This document shows, piece after piece, positions 1 to 8,998 of a DNA stretch of 35,075 nt. Position numbers and translations under genes: made by a program. Under the pieces are notes generated by a model. That model was not told where the DNA came from. It saw only the letters and a program-made list of their open reading frames with translations, and ran no database searches. The stretch is from Actinomycetes bacterium (GTDB taxonomy: Bacteria > Actinomycetota > Acidimicrobiia > Acidimicrobiales > RAAP-2), in assembly GCA_021828055.1 (NCBI GenBank), contig JAKATH010000015.1:1-35075 (forward strand). Direction: 5' to 3'. The stretch's first letter is position 1. Every line of letters begins with the position of its first letter.

Positions 1-710
1 GCCTCCATGTCGAGCTGGGTGAACTCGAACTGGCGGTCCGCGCGCAGGTCCTCGTCCCGCAGGCACCGTGCGATCTGGTAGTAGCGGTCCACCCCCCCGA
101 CCATGAGCAGCTGCTTGGCGATCTGGGGGCTCTGCGGGAGGACGTAGAAGGCGCCGGGGTGGAGCCGGCTCGGCACCGCGAACTCACGCGCCCCTTCGGG
201 GGTCGGGGACCACAGGAGCGGGGTCTCGATCTCGCAGAACCCCTGGCGCTCCATCGCGCGCCGGATCGCCGAGACGACCGTCGCCCGCAGCCGCAAGTTC
301 GCCTGCATCCGGGGACGGCGGAGGTCCACGTAGCGGTGGCGGAGCCGCACGGCCTCGTCGACGTCGGCCCGGTCCTCCACGAGGAACGGCGGAGGCTCGG
401 CGACCGAGAGGACCTCGACCGTGCAGTCCCCGATCTCCACCTCCCCGGTCTCGAGGTTCGGGTTCTCCATCCCTTCGGGCCGGCGGCGCACCACGCCCGA
501 CACGGCGACGACGTACTCGCTCCGAAGATCCACCGAGGTGTCCACGACGCACTGGACGATCCCGCTGCGGTCGCGCAGGTCGACGAAAGCCAGGTGCTCG
601 CCGTGCTCCCGGCGCCGCGCGACCCATCCGCAGAGCCGCACCCGCGCGCCCACGTCGTCGAGGCCCACCTCGCCGCACAGCCCCGTTCGCATCGACGTCG
701 CGCCCGTCAT
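1..710 (-). CDS. aspS: Aspartyl-tRNA synthetase, N-terminal part (cut by window edge)
   Basis: Charges tRNA with aspartate in the cytoplasm. About 236 residues are visible and the frame stays open to position 1; the full family length is near 590. The N-terminal OB-fold anticodon domain covers roughly residues 8-110 (GWVARRREHG, then FVDLRDRSGIVQ). It is followed by class II motif 1 and the strongly conserved stretches FYVLPQSPQIAKQLLMVGG and RCLRDEDLRADRQFEFTQLD. The first ATG (708-710) overlaps the hisS stop as ATGA. A second ATG six codons later (690-692) matches the usual N-terminus better, so the start is not settled. The residue after RRRE in the OB fold is His, as in non-discriminating AspRS enzymes that also charge tRNA-Asn; that specificity is inferred. 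Last gene of the rel-hisS-aspS run. Confidence 0.97.
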   Translation of the reverse strand, partial: MTGATSMRTGLCGEVGLDDVGARVRLCGWVARRREHGEHLAFVDLRDRSGIVQCVVDTSVDLRSEYVVAVSGVVRRRPEGMENPNLETGEVEIGDCTVEVLSVAEPPPFLVEDRADVDEAVRLRHRYVDLRRPRMQANLRLRATVVSAIRRAMERQGFCEIETPLLWSPTPEGAREFAVPSRLHPGAFYVLPQSPQIAKQLLMVGGVDRYYQIARCLRDEDLRADRQFEFTQLDME

Positions 711-2038
711 CTCCGGCTCTCCTTCCCAGCCGCGCCCTGTCCGGCCGCGCCCCCTCCGGCGCCGGCGACTGCGTCGCGCACCGCGTCGACGACGGCTTCG
801 AGCGGCACGGGCTCCTGGTCGCCGCCGGCTCGCAGGGGTCGCACGAGCACCGTGCCCGCCGCCGCCTCCGCCGGCCCGACGATCAGGGCGACGGCCGCGC
901 CCGAGCGGTCGGCGAGCTTCATCTGGGCCTTCATCGAGCGTCCGTCGAACGCACGGTCGCTCGCGAGCCCTGCCTCGCGAAGCCGGGCGGTGATCGCGCG
1001 GGCGGTGTCGCCCCCGGCGACGTCGACGACGAAGGCGCCGAGCGCCGGCGGGTCCACGGGGAAGACCCCTTCGGCGTCGCACGCGACGAGGACCCGTTCG
1101 ATCCCCATGCCGAAGCCGACGCCCGGCGTGGGGGGCCCTCCGAGCATCCCCACCAGCTCGTCGTAGCGGCCGCCGCCGCACATCGCGTTCTGCGCCGCCT
1201 CGATGGCTCCCGACGCGAACTCGAAGGTCGTGCGCGTGTAGTAGTCGAACCCGCGTACGAGCCGGGGGTCGATCTCGAAGGCGACGCCGAGCGAGCCGAG
1301 GCCCTCCTGGACCCGGGCGTAATGCGCTGCGCACTCCTCGCAGAGGTGGTCGACGAGCTTCGGCGCCGCGGTCGTCACGGCACGGCACTCCGGACGCTTG
1401 CAGTCGAACACCCGCATAGGGTTGGCCCGAAAGCGTTCTCGGTGCTCGTCGCACAGCTCGCCCCAGTGTGCCTCCAGGAACGCGCGCAAGTCCACGAGGT
1501 ACGCGGGACGGCACGCGGCGTCGCCCATGGAGCCGATGCGCAGCGAGTAGTCGGCGAGACCCAAGCTCGCGAAGAACGCGTGCGCGACCCAGATCACCTC
1601 CACGTCGAGGTCGGCGTCCGCGACGCCGAGCGCCTCGACCCCGAGCTGGTGGTGCTGGCGGTAGCGCGCGGCCTGGGGACGCTCGTGGCGCAGCAACGGC
1701 GCCATGTACCACGCCTTCCACGGCAGGCCGGGGCGGTGCTGCAGGTACGCGCGCACGACCGACGCGGTCCCCTCGGGGCGCAGCGCCAGCATCTGGCCGT
1801 CGCGGTCGCTGAACTCGTACATCTCCTTGCCCACGACGTCGTTCTGCTCGCCGATGCCGCGCCGGAAGACCCACGCGTACTCGAACACGGGGCTCTGGAT
1901 GAGGCCGTACCCTGCGGTCTCCACGAGCGCCCGAAAACGCGCCGCGGCCTCTTCGAACCGCCACGACTCGGGCCAGAGGAGGTCTCTCGTGCCGGTCGGG
2001 GCGCGCGCCGGCACCCGTTCGCCGGGCCCTTCGGTCAC
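707..2038 (-). CDS. hisS: Histidyl-tRNA synthetase
   Basis: Activates histidine and charges tRNA-His in the cytoplasm. The 443-residue length is normal. Class II motif 2 is at residues 117-131 (RHERPQAARYRQHHQ), preceded by ALRPEGTASVVRAY. The HisRS-specific loop LVRGFDYYTRTTFE is at 260-273, and the motif 3 region (GVGFGMGIERVL) follows. The C-terminal anticodon-binding domain covers roughly 335-425 and ends in a short Gly/Ala-rich tail. The start is GTG at 2036-2038, two bases after the rel stop, and the stop overlaps the aspS start by 4 bases. It is therefore very likely co-translated with both neighbours, an order shared with other actinobacteria. Confidence 0.98.
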   Translation of the reverse strand: MTEGPGERVPARAPTGTRDLLWPESWRFEEAAARFRALVETAGYGLIQSPVFEYAWVFRRGIGEQNDVVGKEMYEFSDRDGQMLALRPEGTASVVRAYLQHRPGLPWKAWYMAPLLRHERPQAARYRQHHQLGVEALGVADADLDVEVIWVAHAFFASLGLADYSLRIGSMGDAACRPAYLVDLRAFLEAHWGELCDEHRERFRANPMRVFDCKRPECRAVTTAAPKLVDHLCEECAAHYARVQEGLGSLGVAFEIDPRLVRGFDYYTRTTFEFASGAIEAAQNAMCGGGRYDELVGMLGGPPTPGVGFGMGIERVLVACDAEGVFPVDPPALGAFVVDVAGGDTARAITARLREAGLASDRAFDGRSMKAQMKLADRSGAAVALIVGPAEAAAGTVLVRPLRAGGDQEPVPLEAVVDAVRDAVAGAGGGAAGQGAAGKESRR

Positions 2039-2040
2039 CG

Positions 2041-4269
2041 TCAGGCCTTCTTGCCGGGCAGGAGGCGGTACGCGTCGAACACGCCGTCGAGGTGCTTGAG
2101 CGACGCCAGCACCGACTGCAGGTGCGTGGGGTCGGCGAGCTCCACCTCGAACGACATCCGGCTAACCCGGTCGGGGGTGGTCGCGGTGCGGGAGGCCACG
2201 ATGTTCAAGTGATGCTCGGACACCACGCGGCTCACGTCCGACAGGAGCCGCTCGCGGTCGAAGGCGAGGACCTCCACCGTGGCGAGGAAGATTCCTTCGA
2301 CCCCCCGGTCCCACTCCACCTCGATCAACCGCTCCTGGGACCGCCGGGAGAGCGCCGTCGCGTTGGAGCAGTCGGCGCGGTGCACCGACACTCCCCGGCC
2401 CTGGGTCACGAACCCGAGGATCTGGTCGCCCGGCACGGGCGTGCAGCACCGCGCCAGGTGCACCATGACGTCGTCGAGCCCCTCGACGTAGAGGCCGGCT
2501 GCGGGGAGGCGGCTCCGCCGCGTGCGCCCCGCCGTGAGGGTGGCGGTCGTCGGCAGCTGCTCGGGCTCACCAGGGCGCAGCTCGCGCACCAGCCGCTGGA
2601 CGATCGACTGCGCGGACACCTGGTGCTCGCCGATGGAAGCGAACAGGGCGTCCGTGTCGGCCAGGTTCATCGCCGCCCCCACCTGCATGAGCGCGTTCGA
2701 CGCCATGACCTTCTGCAGCGGCATGCCTTCGCGCCGCAGAGCCTTCGCGAGCTCCTCCCTGCCCGTCTCGATCGCGTCCTCGCGCCGCTCCCGGCTGAAC
2801 CACTGGCGGATCTTGTTGCGCGCCCTCGAGGACGCGACGATGTCGAGCCAGTCGCGCGACGGCGCAGCCGTCGGGGACTTCGTGGTGAAGATCTCGACCG
2901 TGTCGGCGGAGGTGAGCTTCGTGTCCAGCGGGACGAGCCTTCCGTTGACCCGCGCCCCGATGCAGCGGTGACCGACCTCCGTGTGGATCGCGTACGCGAA
3001 GTCGACGGGCGTCGAGCGTGCCGGGAGGGCGATGACCTTCCCCTTGGGGGTGAACACGTAGACCTCGTCCTGCTCGAGGTCCAGCTTCAAGGCTTCGAGG
3101 AACTCGAGCGGGTCGGTCGTCTCCTGGTCCACGTCGGAGATCCGCTGCATCCAGGCGATCTCCGACGAGACGTCTTCCTTCTCCTTGTAGCCCCAGTGCG
3201 CGGCAATGCCGTACTCCGCCCGCCGGTGCATCTCGTGGGTCCGGATCTGGACCTCGATGGGCTTGCCGTCGAGGCCGATCACGGTGGTGTGCAGCGACTG
3301 GTAGAGGTTGAACTTCGGCGTGTTGATGTAGTCCTTGAAGCGGCCCTGCACCGGCGGCCAGATCGCGTGGATCGCCCCGAGCGCCGCCCAACAGTCCTTC
3401 TCGGATGCGACGACCACCCGCATGCCGACGAGGTCGTGGATGTCGTCGAACTGCTTGCCGCGCACGACCATCTTCTCGTAGATGCTCCAGAGATGTTTCG
3501 GACGACCGGTCACCTCCGCCTCGATGCCGGCTGCGGACAACCGCTCGCGCACCGAGACGAGGACCCGCGCGAGGTACTCCTCGCGCTGCGGGGCCCGGAC
3601 CGCGACCATCTGCTCGATCTCCGCGTACCGTCTCGGGTGCAGGGTCGCGAACGCGAGGTCCTCCAGCTGCCATCGGACCTGCTGGACCCCAAGGCGGTGC
3701 GCCAACGGGGCGTAGACGTCGAAGGTCTCAGTGGCGATCCGCCGCTGCTTCCACTCGGGCATCACCGCGAGGGTCCGCATGTTGTGGAGCCGGTCGGCGA
3801 GCTTGATGAGCAGGACCCGCCAGTCGCTCGCCATCGCGAGCAGCATCTTTCGGATGGTGGCGGCCTGCTGCTGCTCCTTCGAGTCGAACTGGAGCCGGTC
3901 GAGCTTCGTCACCCCGTCGACGATCCCCGCGACGACCGGGCCGAGCTCCGCTTCCAGCACCTCCAGGCTGAGCCCGGTGTCCTCGACTGCGTCGTGGAGG
4001 AGCGCCGCCGCGACCGAGGGGGCGTCGAGGCCGAGCTCGGCGACGATCCCCGCGACGGCGATCGGGTGGGTGACGAACGCCTCGCCAGAGAGCCGGAATT
4101 GGCCGTCGTGAGCCTTCGCCGCCATCGCGGCGGCGCGGAGGATCGGCGTGACGTCGGCCCGGGGATGGCGGGCGGCAAAGGTCCGGAGCACCAGGTCCAG
4201 CAGCTCGCCCAGGTGGCCGGGCTCCACGTGGGAGGCGTCCTCGCCGCCGACCGCTGCCAGCGTCACCAT
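2041..4269 (-). CDS. rel: Bifunctional (p)ppGpp synthetase/hydrolase, RelA/SpoT family
   Basis: Makes and degrades the stringent-response alarmone (p)ppGpp. The 742-residue chain has the full long-RSH layout. The HD hydrolase domain shows H92-D93 and E96-D97 in LLHDAVEDT. The synthetase domain follows from about 255-365, then TGS at about 400-462 (DEVYVFTPKGKVIALP), a helical and Cys-containing region (LARCCTPVPGD) and a C-terminal ACT domain from about 665. The synthetase carries RFKD at 310-313, the RXKD signature of bifunctional enzymes, rather than the EXDD of synthesis-only RelA. With an intact HD box, both activities are expected. Start ATG at 4267-4269. In many actinobacteria apt lies between secF and rel; here only 63 bases separate them and apt is absent. 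Confidence 0.98.
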   Translation of the reverse strand: MVTLAAVGGEDASHVEPGHLGELLDLVLRTFAARHPRADVTPILRAAAMAAKAHDGQFRLSGEAFVTHPIAVAGIVAELGLDAPSVAAALLHDAVEDTGLSLEVLEAELGPVVAGIVDGVTKLDRLQFDSKEQQQAATIRKMLLAMASDWRVLLIKLADRLHNMRTLAVMPEWKQRRIATETFDVYAPLAHRLGVQQVRWQLEDLAFATLHPRRYAEIEQMVAVRAPQREEYLARVLVSVRERLSAAGIEAEVTGRPKHLWSIYEKMVVRGKQFDDIHDLVGMRVVVASEKDCWAALGAIHAIWPPVQGRFKDYINTPKFNLYQSLHTTVIGLDGKPIEVQIRTHEMHRRAEYGIAAHWGYKEKEDVSSEIAWMQRISDVDQETTDPLEFLEALKLDLEQDEVYVFTPKGKVIALPARSTPVDFAYAIHTEVGHRCIGARVNGRLVPLDTKLTSADTVEIFTTKSPTAAPSRDWLDIVASSRARNKIRQWFSRERREDAIETGREELAKALRREGMPLQKVMASNALMQVGAAMNLADTDALFASIGEHQVSAQSIVQRLVRELRPGEPEQLPTTATLTAGRTRRSRLPAAGLYVEGLDDVMVHLARCCTPVPGDQILGFVTQGRGVSVHRADCSNATALSRRSQERLIEVEWDRGVEGIFLATVEVLAFDRERLLSDVSRVVSEHHLNIVASRTATTPDRVSRMSFEVELADPTHLQSVLASLKHLDGVFDAYRLLPGKKA

Positions 4270-4332
4270 CCCTTCAAACTACCCGTTGCGGTGCTCCGAG
4301 CCGTTCCCATCCGACCGCGACAGGCAGGGCGA

Positions 4333-5976
4333 CTAGCGGCGGCGCTTGCCCTTCCCCCCCTTGCGCGGGCGAGAGGCCTGGCGGCGTGCGGCCGACTGGC
4401 GCTGCTGGGGCCTGGACCCGCCGCGAGGCGCCCCGGCGGTCCTGGACGGCGTCCCGGCGGCGGCCGTCCTGGACGGCCCACCGGCGGCGGTGCCGGACGG
4501 CGTCCCGGCGGCGGCCGGCGCCGCATCGGGCTCGAGCGTCGCCGTCGCCGCGCCCCGCGCCTGCGCGCCTGGGCGCGCTGCGGCGCGGCCCTGACCGGGG
4601 CGGATCGCGCGGGACCGGACCCCGCCGTCTCGAGACATGCGGAGCGCGCCGCCGCCGGCCGACGCGCCGAGCAGCGCCGCCGCGGCCTTCGGCGTGAGCA
4701 GCCCCAAGCGCTCGCCCTTCGACTCGATGCGCTGGCGGATGGCCGTGTAGCGGGGCTCGCGCTCTTTCAGCCACGCCAGGATCGGCGAGGCGATGAAGAT
4801 CGACGAATAGGCGCCGGAGCACAGCCCGACGAAGAGGGCGAGGCCGTAATTCTGGAGGGTCGTCGCCCCGAGGAGCTCCGCGCCGATGAGCAGCACCGCC
4901 AGGACCGGCATGATCGCGACCAGCGAGGTGTTGATCGAGCGCGCCAAGGTCTGGTTCATCGAGAGGTTGACCATGTCCGTGTAGGTCATCCGGCCGGTGG
5001 CGCCGAGCCCCTTGCTGTTGTCCCGGACGCGGTCGAACACGACGACGGTGTCGTAGAGCGAGTAGCCGAGGATCGTCAGCACCGCGATCACGGTGTCCGG
5101 GGTCACCTGGAAGCCCGTCAGCGAGTAGACGCCCGCCGTCACGAGCAGGTCGTGGAGGAGCGCGATGAACGCGGCGACGGCCATCTTCGGCTCGAACCGG
5201 AGGCTGATGTACACCGCCACGAGGACCAGGAAGACGATGAGCGCGATCACCGCTTTCTGCGTGACCTGGCCTCCCCAGGTGGGCCCGACGGTTGTGACCG
5301 ACACCGAGGTGACCGGCTGTTTGGTGACCTTCGCGAGGGCGTCGATGACCCGTGTGACCTCTGCAGCCCGCGCCCGTGTGCCGAGGCTGTTCAGGTCGGC
5401 GGTGACCCGCACGGTCTGGCTGCTGCCGGTCCCGAGCAGCTCGACCGTCGGCTGGGTCAGCCCGGCGGCCTCGACCGCGCTCATCGCGTGCGTCTGGGTG
5501 ACGCCGTGCGCCTTCACGGTCCAGGCGTCGCCCCCCTTGAATGTGATGCCGAGGTTGAGCCCGCGGACGCCGAGCGACGCGATGCCGGCAAGGATGATGG
5601 CCGAGGAGATGGTGATCCACCACCTCCGCCTGCCCACGAAGTCGAACGAGGTCTCGCCGCGGTAGAGGCGCCGGAACGGCCCCGTGCGCCGCGGCCGCCG
5701 CCCCCCGGTTGACCGCGCGGCGAGCCGCTCCACCTCTTCGTCGACGAGCTCACTCTCGGTGACGTCCCCGGCGCCGTCTTCGTCGGGCGCGGGCGCGCCG
5801 CCGTCCGCCCCCTGGCCGGTCACCCCCCCCGGACCCCCGAGCCCCTCCTGCCCGGCGGCGGCGGCATCGGAGTCCCCGTCCGGGGCCGATCCAGAGGCGT
5901 CCACGTTCCCGAGCTCGCCGGCCCCGTCCGCGACCTCGCCGTCGCCGGCCCCGCGCCTGTCGCCGCCCGGGCTCAT
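4333..5976 (-). CDS. secF: Protein translocase subunit SecF with long charged extensions
   Basis: Membrane partner of SecD in proton-driven protein export. The 547 residues exceed the usual 310-450 because an acidic Gly/Asp/Ala-rich N-terminal extension (about residues 1-95) and a basic Ala/Pro/Arg-rich tail (from about 425) flank the core. The core has TM1 (119-137), a periplasmic P1 domain and a C-terminal bundle with DTVVVFDRVRDNSKG. The normally conserved segment after TM1, usually GIDFxGG, reads GITFKGG at 143-149, so the aspartate is replaced by threonine. The tail ends RKGGKGKRRR, which could sit near the ribosome or anionic lipid; that is inferred. ATG overlaps the secD stop as ATGA, so translation is coupled. 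Confidence 0.96.
   Translation of the reverse strand: MSPGGDRRGAGDGEVADGAGELGNVDASGSAPDGDSDAAAAGQEGLGGPGGVTGQGADGGAPAPDEDGAGDVTESELVDEEVERLAARSTGGRRPRRTGPFRRLYRGETSFDFVGRRRWWITISSAIILAGIASLGVRGLNLGITFKGGDAWTVKAHGVTQTHAMSAVEAAGLTQPTVELLGTGSSQTVRVTADLNSLGTRARAAEVTRVIDALAKVTKQPVTSVSVTTVGPTWGGQVTQKAVIALIVFLVLVAVYISLRFEPKMAVAAFIALLHDLLVTAGVYSLTGFQVTPDTVIAVLTILGYSLYDTVVVFDRVRDNSKGLGATGRMTYTDMVNLSMNQTLARSINTSLVAIMPVLAVLLIGAELLGATTLQNYGLALFVGLCSGAYSSIFIASPILAWLKEREPRYTAIRQRIESKGERLGLLTPKAAAALLGASAGGGALRMSRDGGVRSRAIRPGQGRAAARPGAQARGAATATLEPDAAPAAAGTPSGTAAGGPSRTAAAGTPSRTAGAPRGGSRPQQRQSAARRQASRPRKGGKGKRRR
4439..4516. repeat. Short imperfect tandem repeat inside the secF 3' end
   Basis: Three copies of a 24-27 base unit (4439-4465, 4466-4489, 4490-4516) beginning gtcctggacggc or gtgccggacggc. 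They encode an imperfect Thr/Pro/Ala/Arg-rich repeat (GTPSRTA type) in the SecF tail. The lengths are multiples of three, so the reading frame is kept. Confidence 0.75.
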
Positions 5977-7529
5977 GCCGGCTCCTGCCCGGAGCTCACT
6001 GCCAGACCCCTCGCGATGCCCATCCGGCCGGCGCCGGCGAGCCGCTCGTTACGCCCGAGCAGCACGACGAGCGGCCGCGTGAAGAAGTACGTCATGAAGA
6101 CGTCCATCAACGTGGAGAGGCCGAGGAAGAACGCGAACCCCTTGACCGCGCCCACCGCCACGAAGAACAGGACGACCGCCGCGCCGAGCGAGACCGTGTC
6201 CGCCGCCAGCACCGTCCGCCACGCGCTGGCGAATCCCCGGTCCACGCTGGTCCGCACCGTCCGGCCGGCCCTGGTCTCGTCCTTCAGGCGTTCGAAGTAG
6301 ACGATGTAGGAGTCGACCGTGATGCCGATCGACACGATGACGCCCGTCACCCCGGCGAGGTCGAAGCTCGGCGCCACCGAGGTGTGCCCGAGCGCCGAGA
6401 TGATCACCCACAGGAGCGCCCCGGTCACCGCGAGGCCGCTGAACACGACGATGCCGAGCAGTCGGTAGTACACGATCGTGTAGAGCAGGACGAGCAACAG
6501 CCCCGCCAGCCCTGCTCCGAGTCCGGCGACGAGCGCGGAGTGGCCGAGGGTCGGTGAGACCGTCTCGGTCGTCTGGGGGATCAACCGCACCGGCAACGAC
6601 CCGAACTGCATGGCGAGTGCGAGCGTCTTCGCCTGCGCCTCGGTGAGGTGGCCCGAGATCTCGCCCTTCCCGTCGAACGACGAGAACGTCGATTGCCCAG
6701 GCTGGATGATCGGTGCCGAGTACACCTGGCCGTCGAGCTCGATCGCGATGATCTGGTGGAAGTACTTCTGCGCGAGCTTGTCCCAGGCGGGAGAGCCCTT
6801 CGCCGTGAGCGTGTAGTTCACGACCCATCGGCCCAGCTGTGTCTGCTGGGCGACCGCGTGGGCGACCGCGTGACCTGTGAGGGCGGCGGGGCCGAGCAGG
6901 TACCGTGTGTACTGCCCGGCACCGGGGATCTCCGGCAGGAGCACCGTCTTTGTCCTGAAGTCCTTTGTCGGCGACGTGCTGGGGTAGTCGGCGAGCACGG
7001 GATCGGCCGGGACGGAGTTCTCGTGGAATGTTGTGCCCGTCGACGGGACCACGCCCAGGTTCGCCTCGGTCAGCTGGCTCGTCGGAGGGCAGGCCGGGAG
7101 CTGCGCGCCCGCGGGCTTCGTGGACTTGGAGGACTTCCCGACGAACGCCGGCGCTCCGCAGAGCGCAGGTCGGAAGTACAGCTGGGCGGTCTGCCCGATC
7201 GTCTTCAGGATCTGCTGCCCGTTCTTCACACCGGGCACCTGCACGATGATGTCGCCGCCCTGAGTGCCGACTGTCGCCCCGGACACACCGAGCCCGTTCA
7301 CGCGGTCCGTGAGGATGGTCACGGTCTGGTTCAGGTCTGTCTGCGACACCTTGTGCGCCGGCTTGTAGATGACCGACAACCCGCCGTTGAGGTCGAGCCC
7401 GAGGCGCGGGGACCAGCGTGCGGCCAGCACCCCGGCGAGCGAGCCGACCGCTACCACGATGACGATCGTCAGGCTGATCACCAATGACCGCTGCCGTCGT
7501 GCCTGTGCGCGCGACGACGGGGGGCTCAC
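5973..7529 (-). CDS. secD: Protein translocase subunit SecD
   Basis: Large periplasmic-domain subunit of the SecDF export motor. The 518 residues show a basic N-terminus, TM1 at about 17-37 and the signature RLGLDLNGGL at 42-51 with Asp46. The P1 domain follows and includes a Pro/Lys/Thr-rich insertion (VGKSSKSTKPAGAQLP). The C-terminal six-helix RND-like bundle contains GVIVSIGITVDSYIVYFERL and, later, FFLGLSTLMDVFMTYFFTRP. The start is GTG at 7527-7529, sharing a GTGA overlap with the yajC stop; the stop overlaps the secF start. YajC, SecD and SecF are thus a translationally coupled unit. Confidence 0.97.
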   Translation of the reverse strand: MSPPSSRAQARRQRSLVISLTIVIVVAVGSLAGVLAARWSPRLGLDLNGGLSVIYKPAHKVSQTDLNQTVTILTDRVNGLGVSGATVGTQGGDIIVQVPGVKNGQQILKTIGQTAQLYFRPALCGAPAFVGKSSKSTKPAGAQLPACPPTSQLTEANLGVVPSTGTTFHENSVPADPVLADYPSTSPTKDFRTKTVLLPEIPGAGQYTRYLLGPAALTGHAVAHAVAQQTQLGRWVVNYTLTAKGSPAWDKLAQKYFHQIIAIELDGQVYSAPIIQPGQSTFSSFDGKGEISGHLTEAQAKTLALAMQFGSLPVRLIPQTTETVSPTLGHSALVAGLGAGLAGLLLVLLYTIVYYRLLGIVVFSGLAVTGALLWVIISALGHTSVAPSFDLAGVTGVIVSIGITVDSYIVYFERLKDETRAGRTVRTSVDRGFASAWRTVLAADTVSLGAAVVLFFVAVGAVKGFAFFLGLSTLMDVFMTYFFTRPLVVLLGRNERLAGAGRMGIARGLAVSSGQEPA

Positions 7530-8050
7530 GAGCTCGTGCCCTCGCTTTCGCTCTCGACGCCCTCCGCAGAGCCGTTGCCGAGCGTGCCGGCGTGCCCGTT
7601 CAGGTGGCCGTCGAAGGTCTGGGCGTCATCGCTCGCCTCGTCATCCTCGTCACCCTCCGCGTCGGTGCTCTCGTCGAGGCCGTCAGACGTCATGTCGGGC
7701 AGCGGTGGGTCGATCTTCCGAGAGATCGCGTTGCGTACGAGCACGAGCCGCGTGGGCTCGTTGCCGACGGCCGGGAACCCCACCGTGTCGCCGCCAGACA
7801 CGATCGTCACCCGGTCTGCGTCGACCGCGATCACCTTGCCGACGATGCCACCCACGGTGACGACATCGTCGCCCACCCCGACCGCCGACTGCTGCTCGCG
7901 CTGGCGCCGCTGCTTTTGCTTCTGCGGGCGGATGAGCAGGAAATAGCCGACGAGCGCGATCAGCACCAGGAACACGATGAAGGTCGTCCCGCTGCTGCTG
8001 CTCGTCGTCTTGCCCGACGCGGCCAGCAGTGCGTAGATCGCACCGGTCAT
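7526..8050 (-). CDS. yajC: YajC, Sec translocase accessory membrane protein
   Basis: Small membrane protein that associates with SecDF in the holotranslocon. 174 residues. A single TM helix spans about 23-40 (TFIVFLVLIALVGYFLLI), followed by the family hallmark RPQKQKQRRQ and the beta domain GVGDDVVTVGGIVGKV (59-74). The C-terminal third is an acidic, Asp/Glu/Gly/Ser-rich tail that typical YajC of about 100-110 residues lacks. The start ATG (8048-8050) was chosen because it begins just before the TM helix and has a GGGGG-rich ribosome site upstream; the open frame continues 5' but only as a shadow of the opposite-strand gene. First gene of yajC-secD-secF. Confidence 0.93.
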   Translation of the reverse strand: MTGAIYALLAASGKTTSSSSGTTFIVFLVLIALVGYFLLIRPQKQKQRRQREQQSAVGVGDDVVTVGGIVGKVIAVDADRVTIVSGGDTVGFPAVGNEPTRLVLVRNAISRKIDPPLPDMTSDGLDESTDAEGDEDDEASDDAQTFDGHLNGHAGTLGNGSAEGVESESEGTSS

Positions 8051-8138
8051 TCGGACCACCCCCTCGGGCAGATGTCTTCGAACTGGTTCACCCGCACGGA
8101 GATGCCACGATACAGCCTGCAGCACGCCCAGGCGGCGC

Positions 8139-8156
8139 GCCTGCGTCCCCGCAGGC
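8139..8156. other. GC-rich inverted repeat between yajC and the response regulator
   Basis: Perfect 7-base arms (gcctgcg and cgcaggc) around a tccc loop, in the 153-base gap between two divergent genes. It could be an operator or an RNA hairpin in the leader of the response regulator gene. No clear -35/-10 pair was seen in the gap. Confidence 0.4.
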
Positions 8157-8203
8157 TCCGCGAGGCAGGCGGGAGCTCCTCGGCCCCGCGACGGGCGGGT
8201 AGC

Positions 8204-8953
8204 ATGCCCCCGGAGATCTCTCCGGCGGGGGTGCCAACGGTGGAGGCGAGTCCCGGCAGAGGACCCGGCAGAGGAACGGTCCTCGCGATCGAAGACGACC
8301 CGGACGTCCGTCGTCTGCTGCTCACGCTGCTGAGCGGCGACGGCTACCTCGTGCAGGAGTCGGCGACCGCCCGGGAGGGCCTCCGAACCTTCCACGAGAC
8401 GCGGCCAGACGTGGTCATCCTGGATCTCGTGCTCCCGGACCTCGACGGCTGGGAGGTGCTCTCGAGGATCCGCGACATGAGCGACGTGCCGGTGCTGGTG
8501 CTCTCCGGCTGTTCGGCCGAGGCGGAGAGGGTGCGGGGACTGAGCACCGGTGCCGACGACTACCTGAGCAAGCCGTTCAGCCATGCCGAGCTGCTGGCCC
8601 GGATCAACGCCGTGCGCCGCCGCGTGCCTCCGCCCTCGGCGGGCCGCGCGGGCTTCGACGACGGTCACCTCCGAGTGGACTTCGTCAGCTACCGGGCCTT
8701 CCTCGACGGCGTCGTCGTGCCGCTCACGCCGATCGAGTACCGGCTGCTCTCGGCGCTCGTGCGTCACGCAGGAGAGGTGCTGTCCGCCGACCGGCTCGTC
8801 GAGCTCGCATGGAGACGGGGTGAGCTCGCGTCGACGCGGGTGAAGTACGCGGTGCTCCGCCTCCGGCGCAAGCTGGGATGGGAGCCCGAGGGCTCCCCGC
8901 TGCGCACCGTGCGCGGCTTCGGCTATCGCTACGACCCCCCGCCCCCCGCCTGA
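8204..8953 (+). CDS. OmpR-family response regulator (orphan)
   Basis: DNA-binding response regulator. With the ATG start it has 249 residues. The receiver domain covers about 25-140, with the acidic pocket D31/D32, phospho-acceptor D74 (VVILDLVLPD), Ser101 at the switch position and Lys123 in LSKPF, so it looks phosphorylatable. The C-terminal winged helix covers about 150-245 and ends RTVRGFGYRYD. No histidine kinase gene lies nearby, so its partner must be elsewhere. It sits alone on the plus strand between yajC and ruvB, against the direction of the whole block. A GTG at 8240 preceded by a G-rich site is an equally good start and would remove 12 residues outside the receiver fold. Confidence 0.93.
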   Translation: MPPEISPAGVPTVEASPGRGPGRGTVLAIEDDPDVRRLLLTLLSGDGYLVQESATAREGLRTFHETRPDVVILDLVLPDLDGWEVLSRIRDMSDVPVLVLSGCSAEAERVRGLSTGADDYLSKPFSHAELLARINAVRRRVPPPSAGRAGFDDGHLRVDFVSYRAFLDGVVVPLTPIEYRLLSALVRHAGEVLSADRLVELAWRRGELASTRVKYAVLRLRRKLGWEPEGSPLRTVRGFGYRYDPPPPA

Positions 8954-8998
8954 GCTCGACTCCCGTCCGGGTAGGCGACTCCGGGCGGGCGACTCCGG

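Noticed and set aside
2092-5712. Very long open frame on the plus strand (about 1200 codons)
   Set aside because: It is antisense to rel and secF, both certain genes. Very high GC removes stop codons from opposite frames. The translation is Arg/Asp/His-rich with no known domain.
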